Made by a program: the position numbers and the translations under genes. The notes under the pieces are model-generated. The model saw only the letters and a list, made by a program, of their open reading frames with translations, was not told where the DNA came from and searched no databases. A DNA stretch of 64,000 bases from CAXMQZ01 sp963719055 (lineage in GTDB: Bacteria; Acidobacteriota; Thermoanaerobaculia; Multivoradales; JAHEKO01): contig CAVRAU010000008.1 of assembly GCA_963719055.1 (NCBI GenBank), positions 1 through 64,000 of the forward strand. Direction: 5' to 3'. Below are positions 16,486-24,212 of the stretch, piece by piece; position 1 is the stretch's first letter; each line of letters opens with the position of its first letter.

Positions 16486-17459
16486 GCGCCGCCAAGCCGC
16501 CAGATCCCCGCGCTATCGCCACCAAGGTCCTGGAGATCGAGGCCGCCGCCGTGCGTGGTCTTGTCGATCAGCTCGACGAAGCGTTCGACCAAACGGTGGA
16601 ACTGCTGAAAGGCACTCGTGGCCGCGTCGTCTGCAGCGGTATGGGCAAGAGCGGCATCATCATGAAGAAATTGGCGGCCACCCTGTCATCGACGGGAACC
16701 CCCGCCCTGTTCCTGCATCCAGCCGAAGCGGTGCATGGAGATATGGGAATGCTGGCACCCGGCGATACCGTCCTGGCGGCCTCATACTCGGGATCCACCG
16801 AAGAAATCCTGAAGCTCGTCGAGACCTTGAAGCGCCTGGGAATTCCGCTCGTCGCCCTGACCGGCAATTCTCAGAGCCCACTGGCCAGGAGTGCCGACAT
16901 TCATCTCAAAGTAAAGATCGATCAAGAGGCTTGTCCTCTCGATCTCGCACCTACCGCGTCCACGACCGCCACACTGGCGCTGGGCGATGCTCTGGCCATG
17001 GCTCTGCTGGAAGCCAAGGGATTCACCCCGGAGGACTTCGCCCGACTTCATCCTGGAGGTGACCTGGGCAAGCGCCTGCTCAAGGTCAACGAATTGATGC
17101 ACAAGGAGGATGCCGTCCCCAAGGTAGCCGGGTCGACTCTCATGCGCGACGCCATCTACGAGATGTCGCGCAAGAAGCTAGGCATCACCGCCGTCACCGA
17201 CGATCAGAACAGATTGACGGGCTGTATCTCCGATGGCGATCTACGACGCCTGCTGGAGAAGGACGACGAGCTTCTCCGGAGCACCGCGGCGACCTGTATG
17301 AACCCTGAACCGCGGACAATCGAAGGCGCCGAGCTGGCCTCTGCCGCCCTGCATGTCATGGAGGAGCATCGCATCACTTCGCTGTTCGTCACCGACCAGG
17401 ACGGGCATCTGGAGGGCATCGTCCACCTGCATGATCTCTGGGGACTGGAGCTCTTCTAG
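16482..17459 (+). CDS. kdsD: arabinose-5-phosphate isomerase KdsD
   Basis: 325 residues, the normal KdsD/KpsF length. Converts ribulose-5-phosphate to arabinose-5-phosphate, the substrate of KdsA. The SIS domain shows VVCSGMGKSGIIMKKLAATL, PALFLHPAEAVHGDMGML and ASYSGSTEEI; the conserved PTASTTATLALGDALA follows. Two CBS domains occupy roughly residues 205-325 (AGSTLMRDAIYEMSRKKLG, GCISDGDLRRLL, HRITSLFVTDQDG). It overlaps kdsA by ATGA and is followed 6 nt later by kdsC. Confidence 0.95.
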   Translation: MSAAKPPDPRAIATKVLEIEAAAVRGLVDQLDEAFDQTVELLKGTRGRVVCSGMGKSGIIMKKLAATLSSTGTPALFLHPAEAVHGDMGMLAPGDTVLAASYSGSTEEILKLVETLKRLGIPLVALTGNSQSPLARSADIHLKVKIDQEACPLDLAPTASTTATLALGDALAMALLEAKGFTPEDFARLHPGGDLGKRLLKVNELMHKEDAVPKVAGSTLMRDAIYEMSRKKLGITAVTDDQNRLTGCISDGDLRRLLEKDDELLRSTAATCMNPEPRTIEGAELASAALHVMEEHRITSLFVTDQDGHLEGIVHLHDLWGLELF

Positions 17460-17465
17460 AAAGTC

Positions 17466-18011
17466 ATGCCCATCCTCACCGACCAGGAGTTGGCGCGTCG
17501 TGCCGCGGAGCTGGAATGGCTACTGTGTGACGTCGACGGCGTGCTGACCGACGGCGGCCTTTTTTATGATCGTAAGGGGCCCGCGATGCTTCGGTTCCAT
17601 GTTCGGGACGGTTTCGGCATGAAGCTGGCTCAACGCGCTGGTCTGCGAGTCGGAATCTTCTCCGGCAGGGCCTCGGGAGCCCTGGAACAGCGTGTCTCCG
17701 AGCTCAAACTCGACGCCCTTCTGATGGGAGTCCAAGACAAACGATCCGAATTCGCCACCTTTCTCGAACGCCACAACACCGTGGCGCGGCGGGTAGCCTA
17801 TATCGGCGATGATCTCCCCGATCTGGTGGTCCTGGGGCAATGCGGGCTCTCCTTTGCACCCGCCGACGCGGCCGTGGAGGTGCAAACCGTGGTCCATCGA
17901 GTCATGGGCGCCGCCGGTGGGCACGGGGCTGTGCGCGAGGCCGTGGAGATCATCCTCCGCTCCCGGGGTATCTGGGACCAGCTGTTCTCGAACTACACCT
18001 TCGACGGCTAG
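17466..18011 (+). CDS. kdsC: Kdo-8-phosphate phosphatase KdsC
   Basis: 181 residues. HAD-superfamily phosphatase, type C0 (no cap), that removes phosphate from Kdo-8-phosphate. Motif I is LLCDVDGVLTDGG, motif II IFSGRASGAL, motif III Lys in GVQDKRSEF and motif IV IGDDLPDLVVL. The genes kdsB, pyrG, kdsA, kdsD and kdsC thus provide the whole path from ribulose-5-phosphate to CMP-Kdo in one operon. It converges on tatC, with 13 bp between stops. Confidence 0.95.
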   Translation: MPILTDQELARRAAELEWLLCDVDGVLTDGGLFYDRKGPAMLRFHVRDGFGMKLAQRAGLRVGIFSGRASGALEQRVSELKLDALLMGVQDKRSEFATFLERHNTVARRVAYIGDDLPDLVVLGQCGLSFAPADAAVEVQTVVHRVMGAAGGHGAVREAVEIILRSRGIWDQLFSNYTFDG

Positions 18012-18024
18012 AGTCGACCCGCTC

Positions 18025-18804
18025 TTAGTCTTCCGGTTCCGGTTTCTTCTTCACAACCAGCGCTGCTGCCCCAACCCCCAGTAGATAAAGGAGGATCGTG
18101 GGCAGTGCAAAGAGGCAGAGGTTCACCACGTCGGGCGTCGGCGTTACCAGAGCGGCGGCGACGAAGATGAGAAGCACGGCCCATCGGAAGTGACGGATCA
18201 AGAACCGAGGTGTCACGACTCCCATCTGCGCCAGGAGAAAGATGATGATCGGTAGCTCGAACATCAGCCCCAACCCGAGGATCACGTACAGGAGAAATCG
18301 GAAGTACTTCTCCACCGTGATCATGGGCTGGAAGGCAGCCCCCATGCCGATCAGAAAATCCACCGCAAAAGGAAAGGCAACGTAATAGGCAAAAGCTCCG
18401 CCGGAAAGGAAGAAGAAGGTGCCGGCCAAAATGAAGGGAAGAGCTCGCCGGCGCTCTTTCTGATAAAGACCCGGCGCCACAAAGCGCCAGACTTGGTACA
18501 GCACCACGGGCGAAGCGATGAAGACTGCCGTCAGCGCCGCCACCTTGACATAGATGATGAAGGGGTCGGTGACCCCGAGAAAGGTCAGACGGGTCCCCTC
18601 CGGCAGGGCGGCGTAGATCGGCTGCGCCAGGAAATCGGCGATCCTCTCCACGAAGACCCAACTGAAACCGAACGCCACGGTGACCGCGATCAGAGCGCGA
18701 ACAATGCGGAAACGAAGCTCCTCGAGGTGCTCCAGGAGGCTCATTCGCGGGAGATCGTCCGCGGGCGCTGTCGTATCGGACTGGGCGTCGGGTATCGCTG
18801 TCAT
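18025..18804 (-). CDS. tatC: Sec-independent translocase TatC
   Basis: 259 residues, six membrane segments. TatC recognises twin-arginine signal peptides in the inner membrane. The cytoplasmic N-terminus has the conserved LLEHLEELRFRIVRALI. Further conserved blocks are PFIIYVKVAALTAVFIASPV, YQVWRFVAPGLYQKERRRA, FGYYV-like FAYYVAFPF and GLGLMFELPIIIFLL. The C-terminus VTPTPDVVNLCLFALP followed by Lys-rich VKKKPEPED is typical. It lies 14 nt after tatA/B on the same strand. Confidence 0.95.
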   Translation of the reverse strand: MTAIPDAQSDTTAPADDLPRMSLLEHLEELRFRIVRALIAVTVAFGFSWVFVERIADFLAQPIYAALPEGTRLTFLGVTDPFIIYVKVAALTAVFIASPVVLYQVWRFVAPGLYQKERRRALPFILAGTFFFLSGGAFAYYVAFPFAVDFLIGMGAAFQPMITVEKYFRFLLYVILGLGLMFELPIIIFLLAQMGVVTPRFLIRHFRWAVLLIFVAAALVTPTPDVVNLCLFALPTILLYLLGVGAAALVVKKKPEPED

Positions 18805-18818
18805 CGAGGTCTCGCCGT

Positions 18819-19154
18819 CTATTCGGACTCTACCTTCGCCTCGGTTGCCCCTGCGGGCGCCGCATCCTGCTTTTCCACAGAAGCAACGGAGTTCTCGGGG
18901 GCGGACGACGGTATTGGCTCGACCTCGTCAGCCGGCGGGACTACCGGAGTTGCGACAGGAGCCGGCGGTTTGCTCAGCTCTTCCGTTGACAGTTCCACAT
19001 CCAGGGTCCGTTTGAGATCACTGGTGGCGCGACGAAACTCGCCCATGGCGCGGCCCAGCGTACGCCCGATCTCGGGCAGCTTCCGGGGGCCAAAAACCAA
19101 CAGGGCCAGAACCAGGATGAAAAGAAGCTCAGGAACTCCAAGGGAACCGATCAT
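18819..19154 (-). CDS. tatA: Tat translocase subunit TatA/TatB
   Basis: 111 residues from ATG 19154, which has GAGGAG about 6 nt upstream. One N-terminal membrane helix with the conserved junction IGSLGVPELLFILVLALLVF then GPRKLPEIGRTLGRAM, followed by an amphipathic helix and a Pro/Glu/Ala-rich tail. The Glu in the helix (PELLF) and the FGP hinge are shared by TatA and TatB. Since only one such gene precedes tatC it may serve both roles; the long tail is more TatB-like. Confidence 0.88.
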   Translation of the reverse strand: MIGSLGVPELLFILVLALLVFGPRKLPEIGRTLGRAMGEFRRATSDLKRTLDVELSTEELSKPPAPVATPVVPPADEVEPIPSSAPENSVASVEKQDAAPAGATEAKVESE

Positions 19155-19300
19155 TGACTGCTCCTCGTACCATGGATGATCTGGCGACAACGCCGGATTG
19201 TCAAGCTGCCGAATCGCCGGGTGGGACGCCATGCGAGGCGATTCTCACGACTATGACGATCTCAACGGACCCCCGAAATCACTGGTGATACACTCCCGCC

Positions 19301-20944
19301 GTGCGAAATATCTGGAAAGTCACCGCCTCCCTCCTCTTCGCTCTGACTCTGCTGGTCGGGAGCCTTTTCGGGGATCGTCTGCTCGCGTTCAATCGAGAGG
19401 CCCGGGAAGTGCTGAGATTGTATACGGAGCTCTTGACCGTTGCCTACGAGAACTACGGTGAAGAGATCGAGTATGGCGATCTGGTCAATGCCTCCATCGA
19501 GGGCATGGTGAGGTCACTCGATCCCCACACGAGCTTTCTCAGCGCGGAAGCCTATTCCAGCATGCGAGATCGCCAGCAGAGCACCTTCTTCGGCTTGGGG
19601 ATCCTCGTCGGTACACGCAACGGCCAGATCACTGTCATCACTCCTATCGAAGGTACACCGGCCTCCAGAATGGGTCTGCGGGCTGGCGACGTCATCACCC
19701 ACATCGAGGGTGAGTCGACCGAGGGGATGAATATCAATGACGCGGTCCGGCAGCTCAAGGGTCCGAAGGGGACCGAGGTGACCATTACCCTCGCCCGTCC
19801 GGGGATGCAAGACGCGATCGAGGTGACGATCGAGCGCGACGAGATCCCACAGGTCTCGGTCCGGTACGCCTACATGATCACGCCGGAAACCGGCTATCTG
19901 TCCATCGACGATTTCAACCGCGGGACGGCACAAGAAGTACGGGAGGCCATTTCCAGCCTGCGGGAGCAGGGGATGCAGCGCCTGCTGGTCGATCTTCGTC
20001 GCAATGGTGGCGGTCTACTCGATCAAGGCATTGCCGTGGTCGAGCAATTCGTACCCGAAGGCTCCAAGATCGTCGAGACCCGAGGCCGCACACGCGACTC
20101 CGAGCAGAAATACTTCGCCGGAGACACCCCAACCAATCTGGACCTGCCGCTGGTGGTCCTGGTCGGTGAAGGCACCGCTTCGGCCGCGGAGATCTTCGCC
20201 GGGGCAATCCAAGACCACGACATCGGCCTGATCGTCGGCACCCAGACCTGGGGCAAGGGTCTCGTCCAGACCGTCTACAGCCTGTCCTACGGTGCGGGAC
20301 TGGCGCTGACAACGGCCAAGTACTACACACCTTCAGGCCGGCTGATTCAGAGGGACTACACTTCCTGGTTCGACTACAACACCCACTCCAATGGCTATGT
20401 CCCGGACGACACAACAAGCTCGTCGCAGGAGCCACTTTCTGAAGGGGAGACGGTGGAGGCATTTCTCACCGATCTCGGTCGCAAGGTCTATGGCGGTGGA
20501 GGTGTGACCCCCGATGTCATGGTAGAGCCCGTGCAGATGCCGAAGCTCCTGCAGATTCTGCTGTCGCGCAACGCGTTCTTCGATTTCGCCGTCACCTATG
20601 TCAACCAGAACCCGATCGATGATCGGTCCTGGCAACCGACTCCGGAACTGGTGGATCAATTCGAGCGCTGGGCGATGGACGAAGAGATCCTCTCGCGAGA
20701 GGAATGGGACGAAGAGCTCGCCGAGGTCGGTCTCCCCAGCGACATCCAGAGCTATCTGCACGCGGAGATCTTCAACGCGGCCTTCGGTATCGAGGCCCGA
20801 TACGAGATCCTGGCCATGGGAGACACCCAGATTCAACGAGCCCTCGAGGCCTTCGATGAAGCCAGCGACCTGTTGGCACGTCGTCTGGCTCTGCAGGATG
20901 CGAAGGCCACCGACTCCGTCGACACTTCCAGCCTGCTCAACTAG
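19301..20944 (+). CDS. S41-family C-terminal processing peptidase with PDZ domain
   Basis: 547 residues, GTG start. Signal anchor at residues 7-25, then an N-terminal helical part, a PDZ domain (GLGILVGTRNGQITVITP...GLRAGDVITHIEG) and the S41 protease core. Ser nucleophile in LVGEGTASAAEIFAGAI and general-base Lys in TQTWGKGLVQTVY are both present, with LVDLRRNGGGLLDQ before them. A C-terminal helical extension of about 110 residues (LPSDIQSYLHAEIF...) lies beyond the core. Such periplasmic proteases trim envelope proteins. The last 4 nt overlap the convergent histone-deacetylase-like gene. Confidence 0.9.
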   Translation: MRNIWKVTASLLFALTLLVGSLFGDRLLAFNREAREVLRLYTELLTVAYENYGEEIEYGDLVNASIEGMVRSLDPHTSFLSAEAYSSMRDRQQSTFFGLGILVGTRNGQITVITPIEGTPASRMGLRAGDVITHIEGESTEGMNINDAVRQLKGPKGTEVTITLARPGMQDAIEVTIERDEIPQVSVRYAYMITPETGYLSIDDFNRGTAQEVREAISSLREQGMQRLLVDLRRNGGGLLDQGIAVVEQFVPEGSKIVETRGRTRDSEQKYFAGDTPTNLDLPLVVLVGEGTASAAEIFAGAIQDHDIGLIVGTQTWGKGLVQTVYSLSYGAGLALTTAKYYTPSGRLIQRDYTSWFDYNTHSNGYVPDDTTSSSQEPLSEGETVEAFLTDLGRKVYGGGGVTPDVMVEPVQMPKLLQILLSRNAFFDFAVTYVNQNPIDDRSWQPTPELVDQFERWAMDEEILSREEWDEELAEVGLPSDIQSYLHAEIFNAAFGIEARYEILAMGDTQIQRALEAFDEASDLLARRLALQDAKATDSVDTSSLLN

Positions 20945-21894
20945 GCAGGCGGTTCCGGCGCTTCCAGACCCTGGAAGTGGGCCACGGCAAGGGCCGGCAG
21001 CGCTTCGAGATCATAGCCACCTTCCAGGGTGACCACGATCCGGCCAGAGCAGAGCTCCTCGGCAATCTCCCCCAACCAACGGCCCCAGTCCCGAAAGGCC
21101 TGCTCGCTGACTCGCATACCGCCGACAGGATCCGCCTGCCAGGCATCGAAGCCGGCGGAGATCAACAAGGTTGCCGGCCGAAACCGGCGCAGCGATGGCA
21201 AAATAATCTTTTCGAAGGCCTCCTGGTAGGTGGCATCCCCGCTGCCTGCGGGTAGGGGGACATTCACGGTGGTCCCGACTCCCGCACCTCGACCCCGTTC
21301 CGCAGCCGTTCCGGTTCCAGGATAGAAAGGGTGTTGATGGATGCTGGCGTAAAGGACATCGCCACGATCCTCGAAGAGATGTTGGGTGCCGTTGCCGTGA
21401 TGCACATCGAAATCGATGATGGCCAGTCGCTCCACGCCCTTGGTACGCAAGATGTATTCCGCGACCACGGCTATGTTGTTGAAATAGCAGAAGCCCATTG
21501 CCATGGCCCTCTCCGCGTGATGACCAGGGGGGCGAACAACGGCTATACCGCACCTTCGAGATCCTTCGAAGACCCAGTCGGCGGCAACAAGGCACACATC
21601 CACCGCCGCGCGCGCCGCTCGCCACGACCCAGCCGAGAGAGGATTGTCGCCGGTGTCGATGAAGGCCTCTCCCGCGGCCACGGCCCCGCGCAGGCGGCGG
21701 ATGTACTCCGGCTCGTGGACCGCGGCGATGGCAGCCTCGGTCTGCGGGTGCTCGCCCGCCTCTTGGACAGACATCCCCGCCTGTTCGAGCCCGCCAATCA
21801 CCCTCTCCAGACGCGACGGCAACTCGGGGAACCCGGCTGGAACTTCATGCTCGAAACATCGGCGATCCGTGAATACTCGAAGTGACATGATCAA
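20941..21894 (-). CDS. histone-deacetylase/AcuC-family amidohydrolase
   Basis: 317 residues. Zinc-dependent deacetylase fold: VRPPGHHAERAMAMGFCYFNN contains the catalytic His pair, and IIDFDVHHGNGTQ gives zinc ligands Asp and His; the third ligand Asp is in LLISAGFDAWQADP. The transition-state Tyr lies in the GGYDLEALP block. Bacterial members act on acetylated polyamines, acetoin-linked enzymes or protein lysines; the substrate here cannot be read. Next to it, on the same strand and 3 bp upstream, is an ECF-type sigma factor. Confidence 0.93.
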   Translation of the reverse strand: MIMSLRVFTDRRCFEHEVPAGFPELPSRLERVIGGLEQAGMSVQEAGEHPQTEAAIAAVHEPEYIRRLRGAVAAGEAFIDTGDNPLSAGSWRAARAAVDVCLVAADWVFEGSRRCGIAVVRPPGHHAERAMAMGFCYFNNIAVVAEYILRTKGVERLAIIDFDVHHGNGTQHLFEDRGDVLYASIHQHPFYPGTGTAAERGRGAGVGTTVNVPLPAGSGDATYQEAFEKIILPSLRRFRPATLLISAGFDAWQADPVGGMRVSEQAFRDWGRWLGEIAEELCSGRIVVTLEGGYDLEALPALAVAHFQGLEAPEPPA

Positions 21895-21897
21895 AGT

Positions 21898-22548
21898 CTA
21901 GCCCATACGCCTGGGTACATCGATGCCCAGATCGGAAAACCTCTTCTTCAACCGGTGAACCAGGGAATCGACCGTGCTCGGCTTCAGGCCATGCCCCACT
22001 CGATGACAGATCTCGCGGCTCGTATAGCCCTCGAAGAAGGCCAGATAGAGCACCTGGAGATCTCTCTTGCGGCTTTGCTTGCCCACCAGCTTGCCGCAGC
22101 TAGCGAGGAATCTGACGCGTCTCTCCCTCAACAATAGGCGCTCTTCCGGGGATCGGCGAGGATCCCGCACTCTTTCGGCAAGCTCAGAACCGGTATCGCG
22201 AGGGAGCTCGACAACCACTCCCCCACCCCTCTTGGCCGCATTGCGCCCGCGAAGAAAATCCACGACCACATTCTCGGCGACTCTCCCCAGGTAGGCCGAG
22301 ATCGCTCCTTCGACCTCCCCCCGGCAGCTCCTCAGCCTCCTGCCCTGCCCCTCCAAGAGCCGACAGTAGGTCTCCTGCACCAAATCCTGATGCTCGTCTT
22401 CACTGATGCGAGCATCGAATCGCAGAAGTGTGCGGCGAACTCCCATGGCCAGCGGGCGGTTGAATCGACTCTGGAACTCCTGCCACGTCTGCGCATCTCG
22501 ATCGGTCGCGCAGCGACGGATGAGATCACGTGCTTCATTGGTTTGCAT
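21898..22548 (-). CDS. ECF-like RNA polymerase sigma factor
   Basis: 216 residues from ATG 22548, with GGAGGACGGAGT directly upstream. Sigma-2 region: ISEDEHQDLVQETYCRLLEG followed by AYLGRVAENVVVDFLRGR. Sigma-4 region: DLQVLYLAFFEGYTSREICHRV and an HTH ending STVDSLVHRLKKRF. An inserted Arg-rich, Gly-rich linker separates the two. No anti-sigma gene is adjacent; the histone-deacetylase-like gene follows 3 nt later, so the two are probably cotranscribed. Its target promoters are not visible. Confidence 0.8.
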   Translation of the reverse strand: MQTNEARDLIRRCATDRDAQTWQEFQSRFNRPLAMGVRRTLLRFDARISEDEHQDLVQETYCRLLEGQGRRLRSCRGEVEGAISAYLGRVAENVVVDFLRGRNAAKRGGGVVVELPRDTGSELAERVRDPRRSPEERLLLRERRVRFLASCGKLVGKQSRKRDLQVLYLAFFEGYTSREICHRVGHGLKPSTVDSLVHRLKKRFSDLGIDVPRRMG

Positions 22549-22702
22549 ACTCCGTCCTCCCCACAAAGATGAGGTTGTGGAGGGGAGGCGTAGCGCTTGT
22601 CGGAACGGGCTTTTCGACCAGGGCGGATACCCTGGAAACGGCAGGCGAGCCGACTCTACCAGATCCGGCTCCAAATATCGTGGGGTTGTGGAGAACGCCA
22701 GG

Positions 22703-22858
22703 CTAGCGCAGCTTCTCTTCGACGAACTCGACGTGCTTTCTGACTTTCGGATCGTACTTCTTCAACCGCAGCTTGTCCGTACCAAGCCTCTTGTTCTTCG
22801 TCGTGGTGTAGAAATAACCGGTGCCAGCCGTCGAGACGAGCTTGATCTTTTCTCGCAT
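22703..22858 (-). CDS. rpmG: 50S ribosomal protein L33
   Basis: 51 residues: MREKIKLVSTAGTGYFYTTT, then KNKRLGTDKLRLKKYDPKVR and KHVEFVEEKLR. This is the full L33 sequence of the zinc-free type, because the two CxxC pairs of the Zn form are absent. ATG 22858 follows AGGAAAAC, about 6 nt upstream. It lies 20 nt downstream of tRNA-Asp on the same strand, in a stable-RNA/ribosomal unit with tRNA-Val and tRNA-Asp driven by the promoter at 23090-23118. Confidence 0.93.
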   Translation of the reverse strand: MREKIKLVSTAGTGYFYTTTKNKRLGTDKLRLKKYDPKVRKHVEFVEEKLR

Positions 22859-22878
22859 AGTGGTTTTCCTCTGTAAAA

Positions 22879-22955
22879 TGGCGGGGTCGACGGGACTCGA
22901 ACCCGCGACCTCCGGCGTGACAGGCCGGCGTTCTAACCAGCTGAACTACGACCCC
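22879..22955 (-). tRNA. tRNA-Asp(GTC)
   Basis: 77 nt with acceptor GGGGTCG/CGACCCC, discriminator G and encoded CCA. D-arm TAGTTCAGCTGGTTAGAAC; anticodon loop CTGTCAC gives GTC; T-arm CGCGG-GTTCGAGT-CCCG form. Second RNA in the tRNA-Val/tRNA-Asp/rpmG unit. Confidence 0.95.
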
Positions 22956-22998
22956 GCTATTTTGAAGAACCTTGCCGCTGCGTCTCCAGGTCGACGCT

Positions 22999-23073
22999 TG
23001 GTGGGAGGTGAGGGATTTGAACCCACGACCCCCTGCGTGTAAGGCAGGTGCTCTTCCACTGAGCTAACCCCCC
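22999..23073 (-). tRNA. tRNA-Val(TAC)
   Basis: 75 nt with acceptor GGGGGGT/ACCTCCC, discriminator A and encoded CCA. D-arm TAGCTCAGTGGAAGAGC; anticodon loop CTTACAC gives TAC. It precedes tRNA-Asp by 43 nt. Confidence 0.95.
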
Positions 23074-23089
23074 GCCCCGGCGACGCGCA

Positions 23090-23118
23090 ATATTACGGTA
23101 GGCCACGAGGGAAGTCAA
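23090..23118 (-). promoter_or_regulatory. promoter of tRNA-Val/tRNA-Asp/rpmG
   Basis: Minus strand: -35 TTGACT (23118-23113), 17-bp spacer, -10 TAATAT (23095-23090), then a GC-rich discriminator, 16 nt before the tRNA-Val 5' end. It shares the -35 TTGACT with the tRNA-Phe promoter at 7057-7085. Confidence 0.65.
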
Positions 23119-23485
23119 CGTTTAACGGCGGGGCTCGAGGGGTTGGCATTCGAGCTCTGGATCGTCGAGCCGTCGTCGAATCGATGCTCGGTGGGTATGA
23201 CTTTGGCCATGACCCTTGGATCCAAAACATCCTTCCCAACTGTCAGTCGTTTTTTCTTTACAATATGTCAATTTTTCGGTTTCTCAACCTAGAAAATGTC
23301 TCCGTTTTTTTCTTCTCTCCTCCATTTTGTTCTCCTCAGCCGACTTCGAGGACCCTCATCGTGCCCTGGCCTGCTGGCTGTTGGATCTTTCTCTATTTCG
23401 TAAAGTACTGATTTTTCAATAGATATAGATCACAATCGGAAACCGGAATGGCGATTTCACGGGCGATTTCATCGCTGAAACCCTC
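23119..23485. other. AT-richer intergenic region
   Basis: No supportable gene. From about 23,230 to 23,440 the sequence is clearly richer in A and T than its surroundings (several T-runs and TTTTTC words). It leads into the sigma-54 promoter, so it is a plausible site for DNA bending and activator binding. Confidence 0.5.
23450..23480 (+). promoter_or_regulatory. repeat/palindrome upstream of the sigma-54 promoter
   Basis: GGCGATTTCA occurs at 23450-23459 and 23462-23471, one helical turn plus 2 bp apart, and the second copy runs into the palindrome TTTCATCGCTGAAA (23467-23480). This is very close to the -24 element, so it is either an autoregulatory operator for the ArsR-type protein or a proximal activator site. 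Confidence 0.4.
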
Positions 23486-23502
23486 TTGGCACGCCCCTTG
23501 CC
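23486..23502 (+). promoter_or_regulatory. sigma-54 (-24/-12) promoter
   Basis: TTGGCACGCCCCTTGCC. The -24 element TTGGCAC(G) and -12 element TTGC match the RpoN consensus, with GG (23488-23489) and GC (23500-23501) exactly 10 nt apart as required. Transcription should start near 23,513, before the ATG at 23558 and its GGAGG. An NtrC-type activator is encoded at 32,857-34,242. Confidence 0.7.
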
Positions 23503-23557
23503 CTAAGGAATGGCGAGGAAAACAACTCGAGACCAACAAAAGCCGGAGGAATCACCC

Positions 23558-23995
23558 ATGGAACAGATCAAACGACTAAAGGTGAGAGAGCTCATCGATG
23601 ACGACCCAGTGAGCCATCCAGGTGGGCGCGCCGATGTTCCCGATCGCCAGCTGAGCAAGTTCTTCAAGGCCCTCTCGGACCCTACCCGCCGGGAGATCCT
23701 GAAACTCCTCGAGCGTCACCCGCGCAGCGTTGGCGAGATCGTCGACAACTTTCAACTGTCCCAACCGACTATCTCACGTCACCTCTCCGTACTCCGGGAG
23801 GCCGACCTCGTCGTCGACCAGAGGCGCGGTCAGCACGTGATCTACCGGCTCAATGCCGGTACCCTGACCGACTCGATTCTGGGCTTCTTTCATGAGTTCC
23901 GACACTCTCGCCAAGAGCTCGATCGCCTCGGCATTCAGCGGGTCGCATCCGTAGCGGAAAGCCGTGCGAGACGTCCCCGAAGACCCGGTCTGTAA
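23558..23995 (+). CDS. ArsR-family winged-helix transcriptional regulator
   Basis: 145 residues from ATG 23558, which has GGAGG 8 nt upstream; an earlier ATG at 23510 would lie before the predicted transcript start. The winged helix shows LSKFFKALSDPTRREILKLL, then VGEIVDNFQLSQPTISRHLSVLREADLV and the wing VDQRRGQHVIYRL. No Cys-rich metal site (CVC) is present, so metal sensing is unlikely. N- and C-terminal extensions are charged. It is driven by a sigma-54 promoter and closed by a strong terminator, so it is monocistronic. Confidence 0.88.
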   Translation: MEQIKRLKVRELIDDDPVSHPGGRADVPDRQLSKFFKALSDPTRREILKLLERHPRSVGEIVDNFQLSQPTISRHLSVLREADLVVDQRRGQHVIYRLNAGTLTDSILGFFHEFRHSRQELDRLGIQRVASVAESRARRPRRPGL

Positions 23996-24022
23996 GAGAT
24001 TCCTCCTTTCAAGCAGGCACGA

Positions 24023-24062
24023 CCCCGGCACTCTGGTCATTCCAGGGTGCCGGGGTTATAAT
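24023..24062 (+). terminator. rho-independent-type terminator after the ArsR gene
   Basis: A 14-bp stem CCCCGGCACTCTGG (24023-24036), loop TCATT, and complementary CCAGGGTGCCGGGG (24042-24055), one G-T pair, then TTATAATTT. It lies 27 nt after the stop at 23995. The tail is T-rich but interrupted. Confidence 0.7.
24034..24062 (+). promoter_or_regulatory. possible promoter of the tRNA-Ile/tilS unit
   Basis: TATAAT at 24057-24062 with TGGTCA (4 of 6 to consensus) 17 bp upstream, within the loop of the terminator hairpin. It lies 67 nt before the tRNA. The perfect -10 is the only strong part. Confidence 0.35.
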
Positions 24063-24129
24063 TTGCAGCCGGCTGAGATCCGTGCACCTACTCGAGGCGC
24101 CGATCTCCACCGGTGATTCCAGATCTCAG

Positions 24130-24206
24130 GGCGGTGTAGCTCAGCTGGTTAGAGCGAGCGACTCATAATCGCTAGGTCATGGGTTCAAGTCCCTTCACCG
24201 CCACCA
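24130..24206 (+). tRNA. tRNA with CAT anticodon, probably tRNA-Ile2(CAU)
   Basis: 77 nt with acceptor GGCGGTG/CACCGCC, discriminator A and encoded CCA. The anticodon loop CTCATAA gives CAT. The anticodon stem and following bases, GCGACTCATAATCGC then TAGGTC, resemble the minor isoleucine tRNA whose C34 is changed to lysidine, rather than the usual elongator Met. The gene immediately downstream (6 nt) is tilS, the enzyme that makes lysidine, which supports the Ile2 reading. Elongator Met cannot be excluded from this sequence alone. Confidence 0.85.
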
Positions 24207-24212
24207 TCCCCG

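Noticed and set aside
23184..23422. Open frames in the AT-rich intergenic stretch
   Set aside because: Composition is Phe/Pro/Ser-rich low complexity from T-runs; no start signal. Better read as a regulatory region.
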